A DNA stretch of 36,477 nucleotides. Origin: an uncultured Burkholderiales bacterium. GTDB taxonomy: Bacteria; Pseudomonadota; Gammaproteobacteria; Burkholderiales; Burkholderiaceae_C. Of this stretch, positions 27,215-34,851 are shown one piece after another. The stretch covers positions 1 to 36,477 of the forward strand of contig CALMQI010000075.1 in the NCBI GenBank assembly GCA_937871935.1, given 5' to 3'. How positions within the stretch are numbered: the stretch's first letter is position 1; every line of letters begins with the position of its first letter. The notes beneath the pieces were generated by a model, which had not been told where the DNA came from, searched no databases, and saw nothing but the letters and a program-made list of their open reading frames with translations. The position numbers and the translations under genes were made by a program.

Positions 27215-28075
27215 ATGTCGATCGTGCCGCTCTCGACGGCCGACCTGCCGCAGGCCGTCGAGCTGTCGGCCTCCGCGCACTGGAACCAGAACGCCGACGA
27301 CTGGCAGATGATGCTGGCGCTCGGCGAAGGTTATGGCATCCATGCCGCCGACGAACAGGGCGTTCAGCGTCTGGCGGCGTCGATCGTCCTGCTACCGTAC
27401 GGCGGACGATTCGCGTGGGTCAGCATGGTGTTGGTGTGGCCGACGTTCCAGCGCCGGGGCTTGGCGTCGACGCTGTTGCGCCATGCACTGTCGCAGCTCG
27501 CGTCGCGTGGCATGGCCGCCGTGCTCGACGCCACGCCGGCGGGCTACGACGTGTACGTCCACGAAGGCTTCAAACCGACCTGGGGATTCGCGCGTTATCG
27601 CCGCGAGCGCGCGGCGGGCGCCCTCGTCGTTGAGGCGGCCCCGGTCACCTGTCCATTGCGCGACGCTCACTGGTCCGACATCGAAGCGATCGACGCGCTC
27701 GCGTTCGGCGCCAGCCGTCTGCCGCTGCTGCGTACGCTGGCCGCCCGCTGGCCCGCAGCGGCGCGCGTGGTCGAGCAGTGCGGCCGCGTACGCGGCGCGA
27801 TGTGGGGCCGCACGGGCCGCGAGGCGCACCAGATCGGGCCGCTGCTGGCCGACGACCTGCCGGCTGCTCAGGCGCTGATCTCGCACGCGCTGAGCGCCGA
27901 GGCCGGTCCGATCTATCTCGATCTGCTCGACGAGCGCCGCGCCGCGCTACTGCCCTGGCTCGAGAGGCAGGGCTTCGTACTCCAGCGACCTTTCACCCGC
28001 ATGGTCTGGGGCGCCGACAACGCGCCCGGCGATACGCGCCGCATCTGGGCCGCAGCCGGGCCTGAGTTCGGCTAG
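27215..28075 (+). CDS. GNAT family N-acetyltransferase, two-domain
   Basis: A 286-residue acetyltransferase-like protein. The N-terminal GNAT domain shows the acetyl-CoA-binding stretch VSMVLVWPTFQRRGLAS and the following YVHEGF segment. The C-terminal half (from about residue 135) resembles the second domain seen in YitH-like GNATs (Acetyltransf_18). The acceptor is unknown. I chose the ATG at 27215, eight bases after the previous stop; ATG at 27194 is possible and would overlap that gene. It ends the operon and converges on the binding-protein gene. Confidence 0.82.
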   Translation: MSIVPLSTADLPQAVELSASAHWNQNADDWQMMLALGEGYGIHAADEQGVQRLAASIVLLPYGGRFAWVSMVLVWPTFQRRGLASTLLRHALSQLASRGMAAVLDATPAGYDVYVHEGFKPTWGFARYRRERAAGALVVEAAPVTCPLRDAHWSDIEAIDALAFGASRLPLLRTLAARWPAAARVVEQCGRVRGAMWGRTGREAHQIGPLLADDLPAAQALISHALSAEAGPIYLDLLDERRAALLPWLERQGFVLQRPFTRMVWGADNAPGDTRRIWAAAGPEFG

Positions 28076-28099
28076 CGCCGCAGCCTGCCGCGCGCCGCT

Positions 28100-29086
28100 T
28101 CACTTCGCCATCTTGATCGAGCGATCGAGGAACTCGTTGGTGTAGGTGCTTTTCACGTCGAACGGCTTGTCGACGCCGATGTATTCCTTCACCAGCTCAT
28201 AGTCAGCAGCCATGCGGGCATCGTCGTGGATGCCGAGCGCCACCTCGCGCGAGAACTTGTCGCTCATCAGCTTTTCCACCAACTGCCAGTTGGTGAGTTC
28301 GTTGTCGAACTTCAACGCGCCGTTGGCGTCGATCAAGGCCTGCACACAGGGATTCGCTTCCTTCACGCAGGCGGCGAACGCGCGCTGCGTGACCTTGACG
28401 AACTTGTCGACCAGCGGCTTGTTGGCCTTCAGGTACTCGGCATTGACGATGACCGAGTTGCCATAGGGGTTCAGCCCGGCATCGCGCCAGGCCAGGAAGC
28501 CCATGTCATCGCCAAGTTCGCGCTGGAAGATGTGGTGGATGTTGTAGAACGACGTGGTGACGTCGACCGACTTGGCCTTCAGCGCCGCCAGCTTGCCGTT
28601 GGCATCGATGTTGACCCAGGTCACCGACTTCGGGTCGACCTTGTTGGCCTTGGCGAGCGCGGGCCACATCACGCGCGCGCCGTCGCCGGCGGGGTTGCCG
28701 ATCTTCTTGCCGGAGAAGTCCTTCACGCCGGTAATGCCAGAACTCTTGAGCCAGTACATGCCCTGCGGCGAGTTGGCGTAGACGTTGAACACAGCCACCG
28801 TGTCGGCGCCTTTGCCCTTGGCCACCAGCACACCGCCCATGTCGGCCAGGCCGAATGGCGTGGCTCCGGCGCCGACGCGCTGGGTCGACAGCGCCGAGCC
28901 CTTTCCGGGCTCGAGGTTGAGGTCGATGCCTTCCTTGGTGTACCAGCCCATCTTCTTGGCGTAGTAGTAGGGCGCATGGTCGCCGCCCGGCACCCAGTTG
29001 AGGATGAAATCCACCTTGGTCTGCGCCTGCGCGGCACCACTGGCCGCAATCGCGAGCGCGGCACCGAGAACGAGTCGATTGAACAT
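28100..29086 (-). CDS. ABC transporter substrate-binding protein, NMT1/THI5-like
   Basis: A 328-residue periplasmic binding protein of the NMT1/SsuA type. Residues 1-21 form a signal peptide ending AQA. The mature part begins with KVDFILNWVPGGDHAPYYYA and has the GADTVAVFN and GKKIGNPAGDGARVMWP segments usual for the family. Ligands in this family include pyrimidine thiamin precursors, sulfonates, nitrate and aromatic compounds, so the substrate cannot be read from sequence. A good Shine-Dalgarno (AGGAGA) precedes the ATG. It is transcribed leftward, away from the permease/ATPase operon, from a shared regulatory region. Confidence 0.9.
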   Translation of the reverse strand: MFNRLVLGAALAIAASGAAQAQTKVDFILNWVPGGDHAPYYYAKKMGWYTKEGIDLNLEPGKGSALSTQRVGAGATPFGLADMGGVLVAKGKGADTVAVFNVYANSPQGMYWLKSSGITGVKDFSGKKIGNPAGDGARVMWPALAKANKVDPKSVTWVNIDANGKLAALKAKSVDVTTSFYNIHHIFQRELGDDMGFLAWRDAGLNPYGNSVIVNAEYLKANKPLVDKFVKVTQRAFAACVKEANPCVQALIDANGALKFDNELTNWQLVEKLMSDKFSREVALGIHDDARMAADYELVKEYIGVDKPFDVKSTYTNEFLDRSIKMAK

Positions 29087-29125
29087 GCGAGTCTCCTGTC
29101 GGCGAGATGAAGCAGCGCGCGTCGA

Positions 29126-29172
29126 TTGACGCGTGATGAGGGGTGCGCTAGAGTAAATTCACCATCTAGTGA
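29126..29172 (+). promoter_or_regulatory. Promoter and operator of the lyase-ABC transporter operon
   Basis: TTGACG (29126-29131), 17 bases, TAGAGT (29149-29154), then TCACCA-TC-TAGTGA (29159-29172), one base away from the perfect palindrome at 25108. The layout equals the two promoters near 25 kb. The leader to the ATG at 29249 would be about 88 bases. Confidence 0.75.
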
Positions 29173-29183
29173 TATCGGGTCGA

Positions 29184-29210
29184 AGTATAAGCCAGGGCCT
29201 CTGCTGTCAA
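29184..29210 (-). promoter_or_regulatory. Leftward promoter of the ABC binding-protein gene
   Basis: On the minus strand, TTGACA (29210-29205, perfect) and TATACT (29189-29184) are separated by 15 bases, shorter than optimal. The operator at 29172-29159 would lie just after the transcription start. One bound regulator could thus control both divergent units. Confidence 0.55.
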
Positions 29211-29248
29211 CGCAGCACGTCCGCAGCGCCCTCTACAGAATTTCCCTG

Positions 29249-30310
29249 ATGACGAGCCACTGGTCCGACCTTCCTGCCGACGTGCTGGCTGTCCTGCGAC
29301 AGGGGGCTGTGATTCCCGCGCATCCGCTGGCGCTCGACGAGCGCCGCCGGCTGGACGAACGCCATCAGCGCGCGCTGACGCGCTACTACATCGATGCCGG
29401 CGCGGGCGGATTGGCAGTGGGGGTGCACACCACGCAGTTCGCAATCCGGCAGGCCGGCCTGTACGAGCCGGTGCTCGAACTCGCCGCCCGCACCGCGCGC
29501 AACTGGACGCACCGGCCGCTGTGCCTGATCGCCGGCCTGGCGGGCCGCACCGAGCAGGCGGTGGCGGAGGCGCAGGTAGCGCTGCGTCACGGCTACCACG
29601 CCGGCATGCTGTCGCTGGCCGCGATGAAGGGTGCCTCGGTGGACGAACTGGTCACCCACTGCAGCACCGTCGCACGCGTCGTGCCGCTGGTGGGCTTCTA
29701 TCTGCAGCCGGCGGTGGGCGGCATCCACCTGCCGCCGGCGTTCTGGCAGCGTTTCGCTGCGATCGACAACGTCGTGGCCATCAAGATCGCGCCATTCAAC
29801 CGCTATCGCACGCTCGATGTCGTGCGCGGCGTGGTGGCCGCCGGGGCCGAGGACAGGGTGACGCTGTACACCGGCAACGACGACCACATCGCACTCGACT
29901 TGCTGGTGCCCTTTGCGGTGCGGCGCGGAGCCGACGAGGTGCAGGTGCGTATCCGCGGCGGGCTGCTGGGCCACTGGAGCGTCTGGGCACGCAGCGCGGT
30001 GCAGCAACTCGAGCGCATCCATCGCGCGGTGGCGGGCGGCGCGATCGATCCCGCCCTGCTGTCGCTCGACTCGCGCATCACCGACTGCAACAGCGCCTTC
30101 TTCGACGTCGCCAACGACTTTGCCGGCTGCATTGCCGGCTGCCACGAAGTGCTGCGTCGCCAGGGTCTGTTGCAGGGTACCTGGTGTCTCGACCCTGCCG
30201 AGGGCCTGTCGCCCGGCCAGGCGGCGGAGATCGATCGCGTCTGCAGCGAACATGCCGATCTGTCCGACGATGCCTTCGTCGCCGAGAACCTGTCTCGCTG
30301 GCTGGCATGA
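29249..30310 (+). CDS. Dihydrodipicolinate synthase/N-acetylneuraminate lyase family protein
   Basis: A 353-residue class I aldolase-like TIM barrel. The likely Schiff-base lysine is K179 (NVVAIKIAP), and the YYxxP tyrosine corresponds to Y151 (VGFYLQPAVGG). Near the N-terminus AGAGGLAVGVHTTQF stands where the GTTGE motif of true DHDPS lies, so lysine biosynthesis is unlikely. A catabolic keto-acid aldolase, dehydratase or hydratase-aldolase is more plausible. I chose the ATG at 29249 because it is the first start after the predicted promoter; no strong Shine-Dalgarno is seen. It overlaps the permease gene by four bases. Confidence 0.87.
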   Translation: MTSHWSDLPADVLAVLRQGAVIPAHPLALDERRRLDERHQRALTRYYIDAGAGGLAVGVHTTQFAIRQAGLYEPVLELAARTARNWTHRPLCLIAGLAGRTEQAVAEAQVALRHGYHAGMLSLAAMKGASVDELVTHCSTVARVVPLVGFYLQPAVGGIHLPPAFWQRFAAIDNVVAIKIAPFNRYRTLDVVRGVVAAGAEDRVTLYTGNDDHIALDLLVPFAVRRGADEVQVRIRGGLLGHWSVWARSAVQQLERIHRAVAGGAIDPALLSLDSRITDCNSAFFDVANDFAGCIAGCHEVLRRQGLLQGTWCLDPAEGLSPGQAAEIDRVCSEHADLSDDAFVAENLSRWLA

Positions 30311-31095
30311 GCACCGGATCCGCCGGCACGGACCGCACGAACTCCCGGCTCGGCCACTACGCGCTAGGCGTGCTGGCGCACTTGCTGTTGCTGCTTGCGT
30401 GGTACCTGTTCGTCAAGCTCGGCAAGGTGCCGAAGTTCGTGATGCCGTCGCCGGCCGACACCTGGCAGGCATTGATGGTGCCCGACTACGGCTGGTGGAC
30501 CAACACCGCCGTCACCGCCACCGAGATCTTCGGCGGCTACGGCCTGGCACTGCTGGTGGGGGTGGCGCTGGCACTGCTGTTCACCTGGTCGAAGACGCTC
30601 GAGTCGTTGATGCTGCCCCTGCTGGTGACGCTGAACATGATCCCCAAGGTGGCGCTCGGGCCGTTGATCATCGTGTGGTTCAAGTACGGCGTGTTCCCCA
30701 ATTCGTTGATGGCCTTCTCGATCGCGGTGTTCCCGATCCTGCTGACCACGGCGCGCGGCCTGCGCGAGATCGAACCCGACCTGCTCGACCTGGTGCGTTC
30801 GCTGCACGGCTCGCGCTGGCAGCTCTTCACCAAGATCCAGCTGCCCGGCGCGCTGCCCTATGTGTTCTCGGGCATGAAAGTCGCGGCCATCCTGGCGGTG
30901 GCGGGTGCCATCGTCGGCGAGTTCCTCGGCTCCGACCGCGGTCTCGGCTACTTGATGCTGCAGGTGCAGGTCACGCTCGACACACCGGCCATGTTCATGG
31001 CGGTCGGCCTGATCACGCTGCTGGGCATGCTGTTGTACGGGATGGTGATGCTGCTCGAGCACCTGCTGGTGGCGAAGGATGCACGCCTCTCGTGA
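30307..31095 (+). CDS. ABC transporter permease, SsuC/TauC-like
   Basis: A 262-residue inner-membrane permease with about six hydrophobic segments. The EAA-type coupling loop reads EIEPDLLDLVRSLHGSRWQ and then IQLPGALPYVFSGMK. The N-terminal part VPKFVMPSPADTWQAL is typical of permeases paired with NMT1/SsuA binding proteins. The ATG overlaps the stop of the lyase gene (ATGA), and its stop overlaps the ATPase GTG start (GTGA). Expression is therefore tightly coupled. Confidence 0.93.
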   Translation: MSTGSAGTDRTNSRLGHYALGVLAHLLLLLAWYLFVKLGKVPKFVMPSPADTWQALMVPDYGWWTNTAVTATEIFGGYGLALLVGVALALLFTWSKTLESLMLPLLVTLNMIPKVALGPLIIVWFKYGVFPNSLMAFSIAVFPILLTTARGLREIEPDLLDLVRSLHGSRWQLFTKIQLPGALPYVFSGMKVAAILAVAGAIVGEFLGSDRGLGYLMLQVQVTLDTPAMFMAVGLITLLGMLLYGMVMLLEHLLVAKDARLS

Positions 31096-31862
31096 ACAGC
31101 GCCGAAGCCTTCATCCATCTGGCCGGCGTCACCAAGGCCTATCGACGCGGACGGCAACAGCATCCTGCCATCTCGGATGCATCGTTCGACGTCCAGCCTG
31201 GCGAGCTGGTGGCGCTGGTCGGCCCGTCGGGTTGCGGCAAGTCGACGCTGCTCAAGATCCTGGCGGGCCTGCATTCGCACGACGCCGGCGAGGTGCGCAT
31301 CGGGTCGGCCTCGCACCCGTTCGACCCACGGCGCGACATCGGCATGGTGTTCCAGGCGCCACTCTTGCTGAAATGGCGGCGCGTTCTCGACAACGTGCTG
31401 CTGCCGGCCGAGCTGCTCGGCCTGCCGATGGCGGCGGCACGCTCTCGGGCGCGCGATTTGCTCGCCTTGGTGGGGCTGGCCGGGTACGAGGACAAGTACC
31501 CGTACGAGCTATCGGGTGGCATGCAGCAGCGTGCGGCGATCGCCCGCGCGCTGGTGCACGATCCCAAGCTCGTGCTGATGGACGAGCCGTTCGGCGCGCT
31601 GGACGCCTTGACGCGCGAGAAGATGAACCTCGAGTTGCTGCGCATCTGGAAGGAATCTGGCAAGACCATCATGTTCGTCACGCATGGCATCTCCGAGGCG
31701 GTGTTCCTCGGCTCGCGGGTCGTCGTCTTCACCGCCGGGCCGGCCCGCATGGCCGACAACTTCGTCATCGATCTGCCGCACCCGCGCACGCTGGACATGA
31801 AGACGCACGAGCAGTTCGGCCTGTACACGCGCCGCATCTACAAGCTGCTGGGCATGGAATGA
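31092..31862 (+). CDS. ABC transporter ATP-binding protein, SsuB/TauB-like
   Basis: A 256-residue ABC ATPase. Walker A GPSGCGKST is at 44-52, the Q-loop in GMVFQAP near 84-90, signature LSGGMQQR at 140-147, Walker B VLMDEP at 161-166 and the H-loop in FVTHG near 196-200. It energises the permease encoded just upstream. Start is GTG at 31092 in a GTGA overlap. Its stop overlaps the thioredoxin-like gene. Confidence 0.94.
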   Translation: MNSAEAFIHLAGVTKAYRRGRQQHPAISDASFDVQPGELVALVGPSGCGKSTLLKILAGLHSHDAGEVRIGSASHPFDPRRDIGMVFQAPLLLKWRRVLDNVLLPAELLGLPMAAARSRARDLLALVGLAGYEDKYPYELSGGMQQRAAIARALVHDPKLVLMDEPFGALDALTREKMNLELLRIWKESGKTIMFVTHGISEAVFLGSRVVVFTAGPARMADNFVIDLPHPRTLDMKTHEQFGLYTRRIYKLLGME

Positions 31863-32182
31863 CAGACTGGACCGAGAATCCGCCGGGCCGTACCGAGATC
31901 GACAAGCAGCCTGGCGCGATGGTGCTCGAGTTCGGCACGTCGTGGTGCGGCCACTGCCGCCGCACGCAGCCGCTGATCGACGAAGTGCTGGCCGAGCACC
32001 CGCAGCTGCGTTACCTGAAGGTTGCCGATGGCCCGGGCCAGCCGCTCGGCCGCTCGTTCGGCGTCAAGCTCTGGCCGACGCTGGTGTTCTTGCGCGACGG
32101 CATCGAAGTCGCGCGCGAGGTGCGCCCGCAGACGGCCGCCGCTGTCCGCGCAGCCGTGAGCCAAGCGCTCGGCGGGCCTTGA
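31859..32182 (+). CDS. Thioredoxin-like protein with CGHC active site
   Basis: A 107-residue thioredoxin-fold protein with no signal peptide, so probably cytoplasmic. The redox motif is WCGHC (C30/C33 region) instead of the WCGPC of housekeeping thioredoxin. The cis-proline segment is KLWPTLVFLRDG. His in this position raises redox potential in PDI-type proteins. It is the last gene of an ABC transporter operon and overlaps the ATPase gene (ATGA), an unusual partnership that suggests a redox step linked to the imported compound. Confidence 0.88.
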   Translation: MTDWTENPPGRTEIDKQPGAMVLEFGTSWCGHCRRTQPLIDEVLAEHPQLRYLKVADGPGQPLGRSFGVKLWPTLVFLRDGIEVAREVRPQTAAAVRAAVSQALGGP

Positions 32183-32206
32183 CGGGCCCCTCGTCCGCGC
32201 AAGCGA

Positions 32207-32869
32207 TCAGTCGCGCACCAGGTAACCGAGCACCAGATCGGTCATGTGCGACAGACGCTCGACCAAGGCCCTGGTGCCCAGCAGGTCGCGGTCGAAGATC
32301 GTCGACAGCGTGTGGCAGTTGCCGAGGTAGAAGTACGACAGGCCCGCAATCGAGATGTAGAGCTGAACCGGGTCGACGCCGGCACGGAACACACCGGCCT
32401 GGTGCCCGCGCTCCAGCACGCCGGCCAGCGTCTGGATCAGTGGCGAGTGCATCGTCAGGATCTGCTTCGACTGCTTGAGGTGGCGCGCCCGATGCAGGTT
32501 TTCGCTGTTCAGCAGCGTCAGGAACTCCGGATGGGCGAGGTAGTAGTTCCAGGTGAAGGCGATCAGCCGGCGGATCGCCTCGGTCGGCTCCTCCCGCGTC
32601 AGGTTGAGCTGCCGCTCCTCGCTGCGGATGTTCTCGTAGGCCCGCTCCAGCACTGCGAGGAAGAGGCTCTCCTTGCTCTCGAAGTAGTAGTAGATCAGCC
32701 GCTTGTTGAGGCCTGCGCGCTCGGCGATGCGGTCCATGCGGGCGCCGCCCAGGCCGTGGGCGGCGAACTCCGACAGCGCGGCATCCAGGATGTCCTTTTG
32801 CGATCGGTCGGCATCGCGCGCGCGCGGCTCGGTGCCGGCCTTGGCCTGGGGCTTGTTCTTCGTCGTCAT
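32207..32869 (-). CDS. TetR family transcriptional regulator
   Basis: A 220-residue repressor-type protein. The helix-turn-helix is at about 45-68 (MDRIAERAGLNKRLIYYYF followed by ESKESLF). The C-terminal ligand domain is of the kind common next to catabolic genes in Burkholderiales. I chose the ATG at 32869 (MTTKNKPQ); the longer frame is unsupported. It is convergent with the thioredoxin-like gene and divergent from the ThDP enzyme. It is the only TetR protein in the window and the best candidate for binding TCACCA-N2-TGGTGA, which resembles the RutR (TetR family) site TTGACCA-N2-TGGTCAA. No such site lies before tetR itself. Confidence 0.93.
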   Translation of the reverse strand: MTTKNKPQAKAGTEPRARDADRSQKDILDAALSEFAAHGLGGARMDRIAERAGLNKRLIYYYFESKESLFLAVLERAYENIRSEERQLNLTREEPTEAIRRLIAFTWNYYLAHPEFLTLLNSENLHRARHLKQSKQILTMHSPLIQTLAGVLERGHQAGVFRAGVDPVQLYISIAGLSYFYLGNCHTLSTIFDRDLLGTRALVERLSHMTDLVLGYLVRD

Positions 32870-32875
32870 CCGGGG

Positions 32876-32902
32876 CTCTCGACGGGACGCGAGAGTATCG
32901 CG
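32876..32902. promoter_or_regulatory. Inverted repeats just upstream of tetR
   Basis: CTCTCG-8-CGAGAG (32876-32895) and CGCGA-5-TCGCG (32888-32902) overlap between tetR and the ThDP enzyme gene. They differ in sequence from the operators at 25 and 29 kb. They may be an autoregulatory site or a leader hairpin; evidence is symmetry only. Confidence 0.25.
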
Positions 32903-32967
32903 GCAGCGCGAGGCGGCGGGCAAGCCTTCGCATAATGCATGCTGGATCCGATGCTGGAGAGCACTTC

Positions 32968-34680
32968 ATGAGTTCGCGCGTTGCCGGTCATGCACTGGTC
33001 GAAGCCCTCGTCGCGCAGGGTGTCGACACCTGCTTCGGCGTGCCGGGCGAGAGTTTTCTCGCTGTGCTCGACGGCTTTCACGAGCACCGCGACCGCATCC
33101 GCTTCATCGCCTGCCGCCAGGAGGGCGGGGCCGCCTTCATGGCCGACGCGCAGGGCAAGCTGAGCGGCCGGCCCGGCGTGTGCCTGGTGACGCGTGGCCC
33201 CGGCGCCAGCAACGCCGCCGTCGGCCTGCACACCGCGCTGCAGGACTCGACACCGATGGTGCTGCTGGTCGGCCAGGTGGCGAGCGACCAGCGCGACCGC
33301 GAGGCCTTTCAGGAGGTCGACTATCGCCAGATGTTCGGCCCCGGCACGCTCGGCATGGCCAAGTGGGCGGCGCAGATCGACAGTGCCGACCGTGTGCCCG
33401 AGTACGTGGCGCGCGCCTTCCACACCGCGCTGCAGGGCCGCCCGGGCCCGGTGGTGCTGGCGTTGCCCGAGGACATGCTGGTCACGCCGACGCAAGCCGC
33501 GGTGCTGCCACGCGCTGAAGCGGCCGCGGCATGGCCGGCGCCGGGGCCGCTGCGCGACCTGCGCCGGCTGCTGCTGGCGGCACGGCGACCGCTGGTCATC
33601 GCCGGCGGCAGCGGCTGGGATGCCGAGGCCTGCTCGGCGCTGCAGCGCTTTGCCGAGAACTGGCAGTTGCCGGTGGGCTGTGGCTTCCGCTTCCAGGACA
33701 CCTTCGACAACCGGCATCCGCTGTATGCCGGCGACGTCGGCATCGGTCTCAATCCGAAGCTCGCGGCGCGTGTTCGCGAGGCCGACCTGATCATCGCGCT
33801 CGGCGTGCGCCTGGGCGAGATGACGACGGGCGGCTACACCTTGCTCGACGTACCGCGGCCGGCGCAGAAACTGGTGCACGTGCACGCCGGTGCCGAAGAG
33901 CTCGGCCGCGTCTACCACGCCGACCTGCTGCTGCAGTCGTCGATGGCGCTCGCCGCCAAGTCGCTGGAGACGCTGGCGGCGCCCCCCGAGCTGCCCTGGC
34001 GCGCCTGGGCCGAGTCAGCGCAGGCCGACTACCGCGCCAACCTCGAAGCGCCCGCGGTGGGTCCGCTCGACCTGGCGCAGGTGATGAAGACCGTGCAGCG
34101 CCTGGCCCCGGCCGACAGCGTGTACACCAATGGCGCCGGCAACTTCAGCGGCTGGCTGCACCGCTATGTGCAGTACCACGGCCTGCAACACCACGGCCGC
34201 ACGCAGCTCGCGCCGACCTCGGGTGCCATGGGCTATGGGCTGCCGGCCGCCGTGGCGGCGGCGATCCTGTGCCCGGAGCGCACCGCGATCAACGTCGCCG
34301 GCGACGGCGACTTCCTGATGACGGGGCAGGAGCTCGCCACCGCGACCGCGCAGCGCGCCGGACGTGGGCGCGGCAAGCTGATCTCGATCGTCGTCGACAA
34401 CGGCAGCTACGGCACGATCCGCATGCACCAGGAACGCGAGTACCCCGCGCGTGTCAGCGGCACCGAGCTGGCCAATCCGGACTTCACGATGTTCGCCGGC
34501 GCTTTCGGCTGGCGTGGCGCCAGGGTCGAGCGCACCGAGCAGTTCGAGCCGGCGTTCGCCGACGCACTGGCGGCCGACCGGCCGACGCTGCTGCACCTGT
34601 TGCTCGACACCGACGTCATCACGACGCGCACCAGCCTGCAGGCCATCCGCCAGTCGGCGGTCAAGCGGCTCGGCAGCTGA
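32968..34680 (+). CDS. Thiamine diphosphate-dependent enzyme (acetolactate synthase/decarboxylase-like)
   Basis: A 570-residue three-domain ThDP enzyme. The catalytic Glu is E52 in CRQEGGAAFMAD. The ThDP/Mg motif starts GDGDF at 445-449 and continues to VVDNGSYGT. GPGASNAAVGLHTALQD is also typical. The family covers acetolactate synthase, benzoylformate decarboxylase, oxalyl-CoA decarboxylase and others, and I cannot pick the reaction. Lack of an adjacent small subunit argues against biosynthetic IlvB. The ATG at 32968 has GGAG upstream. It is divergent from tetR, and a CATAAT at 32931-32936 may be its -10. Confidence 0.88.
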   Translation: MSSRVAGHALVEALVAQGVDTCFGVPGESFLAVLDGFHEHRDRIRFIACRQEGGAAFMADAQGKLSGRPGVCLVTRGPGASNAAVGLHTALQDSTPMVLLVGQVASDQRDREAFQEVDYRQMFGPGTLGMAKWAAQIDSADRVPEYVARAFHTALQGRPGPVVLALPEDMLVTPTQAAVLPRAEAAAAWPAPGPLRDLRRLLLAARRPLVIAGGSGWDAEACSALQRFAENWQLPVGCGFRFQDTFDNRHPLYAGDVGIGLNPKLAARVREADLIIALGVRLGEMTTGGYTLLDVPRPAQKLVHVHAGAEELGRVYHADLLLQSSMALAAKSLETLAAPPELPWRAWAESAQADYRANLEAPAVGPLDLAQVMKTVQRLAPADSVYTNGAGNFSGWLHRYVQYHGLQHHGRTQLAPTSGAMGYGLPAAVAAAILCPERTAINVAGDGDFLMTGQELATATAQRAGRGRGKLISIVVDNGSYGTIRMHQEREYPARVSGTELANPDFTMFAGAFGWRGARVERTEQFEPAFADALAADRPTLLHLLLDTDVITTRTSLQAIRQSAVKRLGS

Positions 34681-34746
34681 GGGTAGTCTCACGCGCGCGT
34701 CGCCTCGGCGCGGGTCCGGACACCCGCTGGGTAGAATCATGGCCAT

Positions 34747-34823
34747 CGGGGTGTAGCGCAGCCTGGTAGCGCAACTGCTTTGGGAGCAGTGGGTCGAAGG
34801 TTCGAATCCTTTCACCCCGACCA
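34747..34823 (+). tRNA. tRNA-Pro (anticodon UGG)
   Basis: A 77-base tRNA with CCA encoded. Acceptor stem CGGGGTG pairs with CACCCCG; the anticodon stem ACTGC/GCAGT closes loop TTTGGGA, giving anticodon TGG at 34781-34783. The T-arm contains GGTTCGAATCC. A TAGAAT at 34732-34737 may be the -10 element. Confidence 0.97.
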
Positions 34824-34851
34824 GTCCCTCACGAGGCCGAACGACGTCCGG

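Noticed and set aside
29087-29248. Possible TPP riboswitch, considered because the binding protein is THI5-like
   Set aside because: The CTGAGA and ACCTGAT-type core sequences are absent; the region is explained by promoters and an operator.
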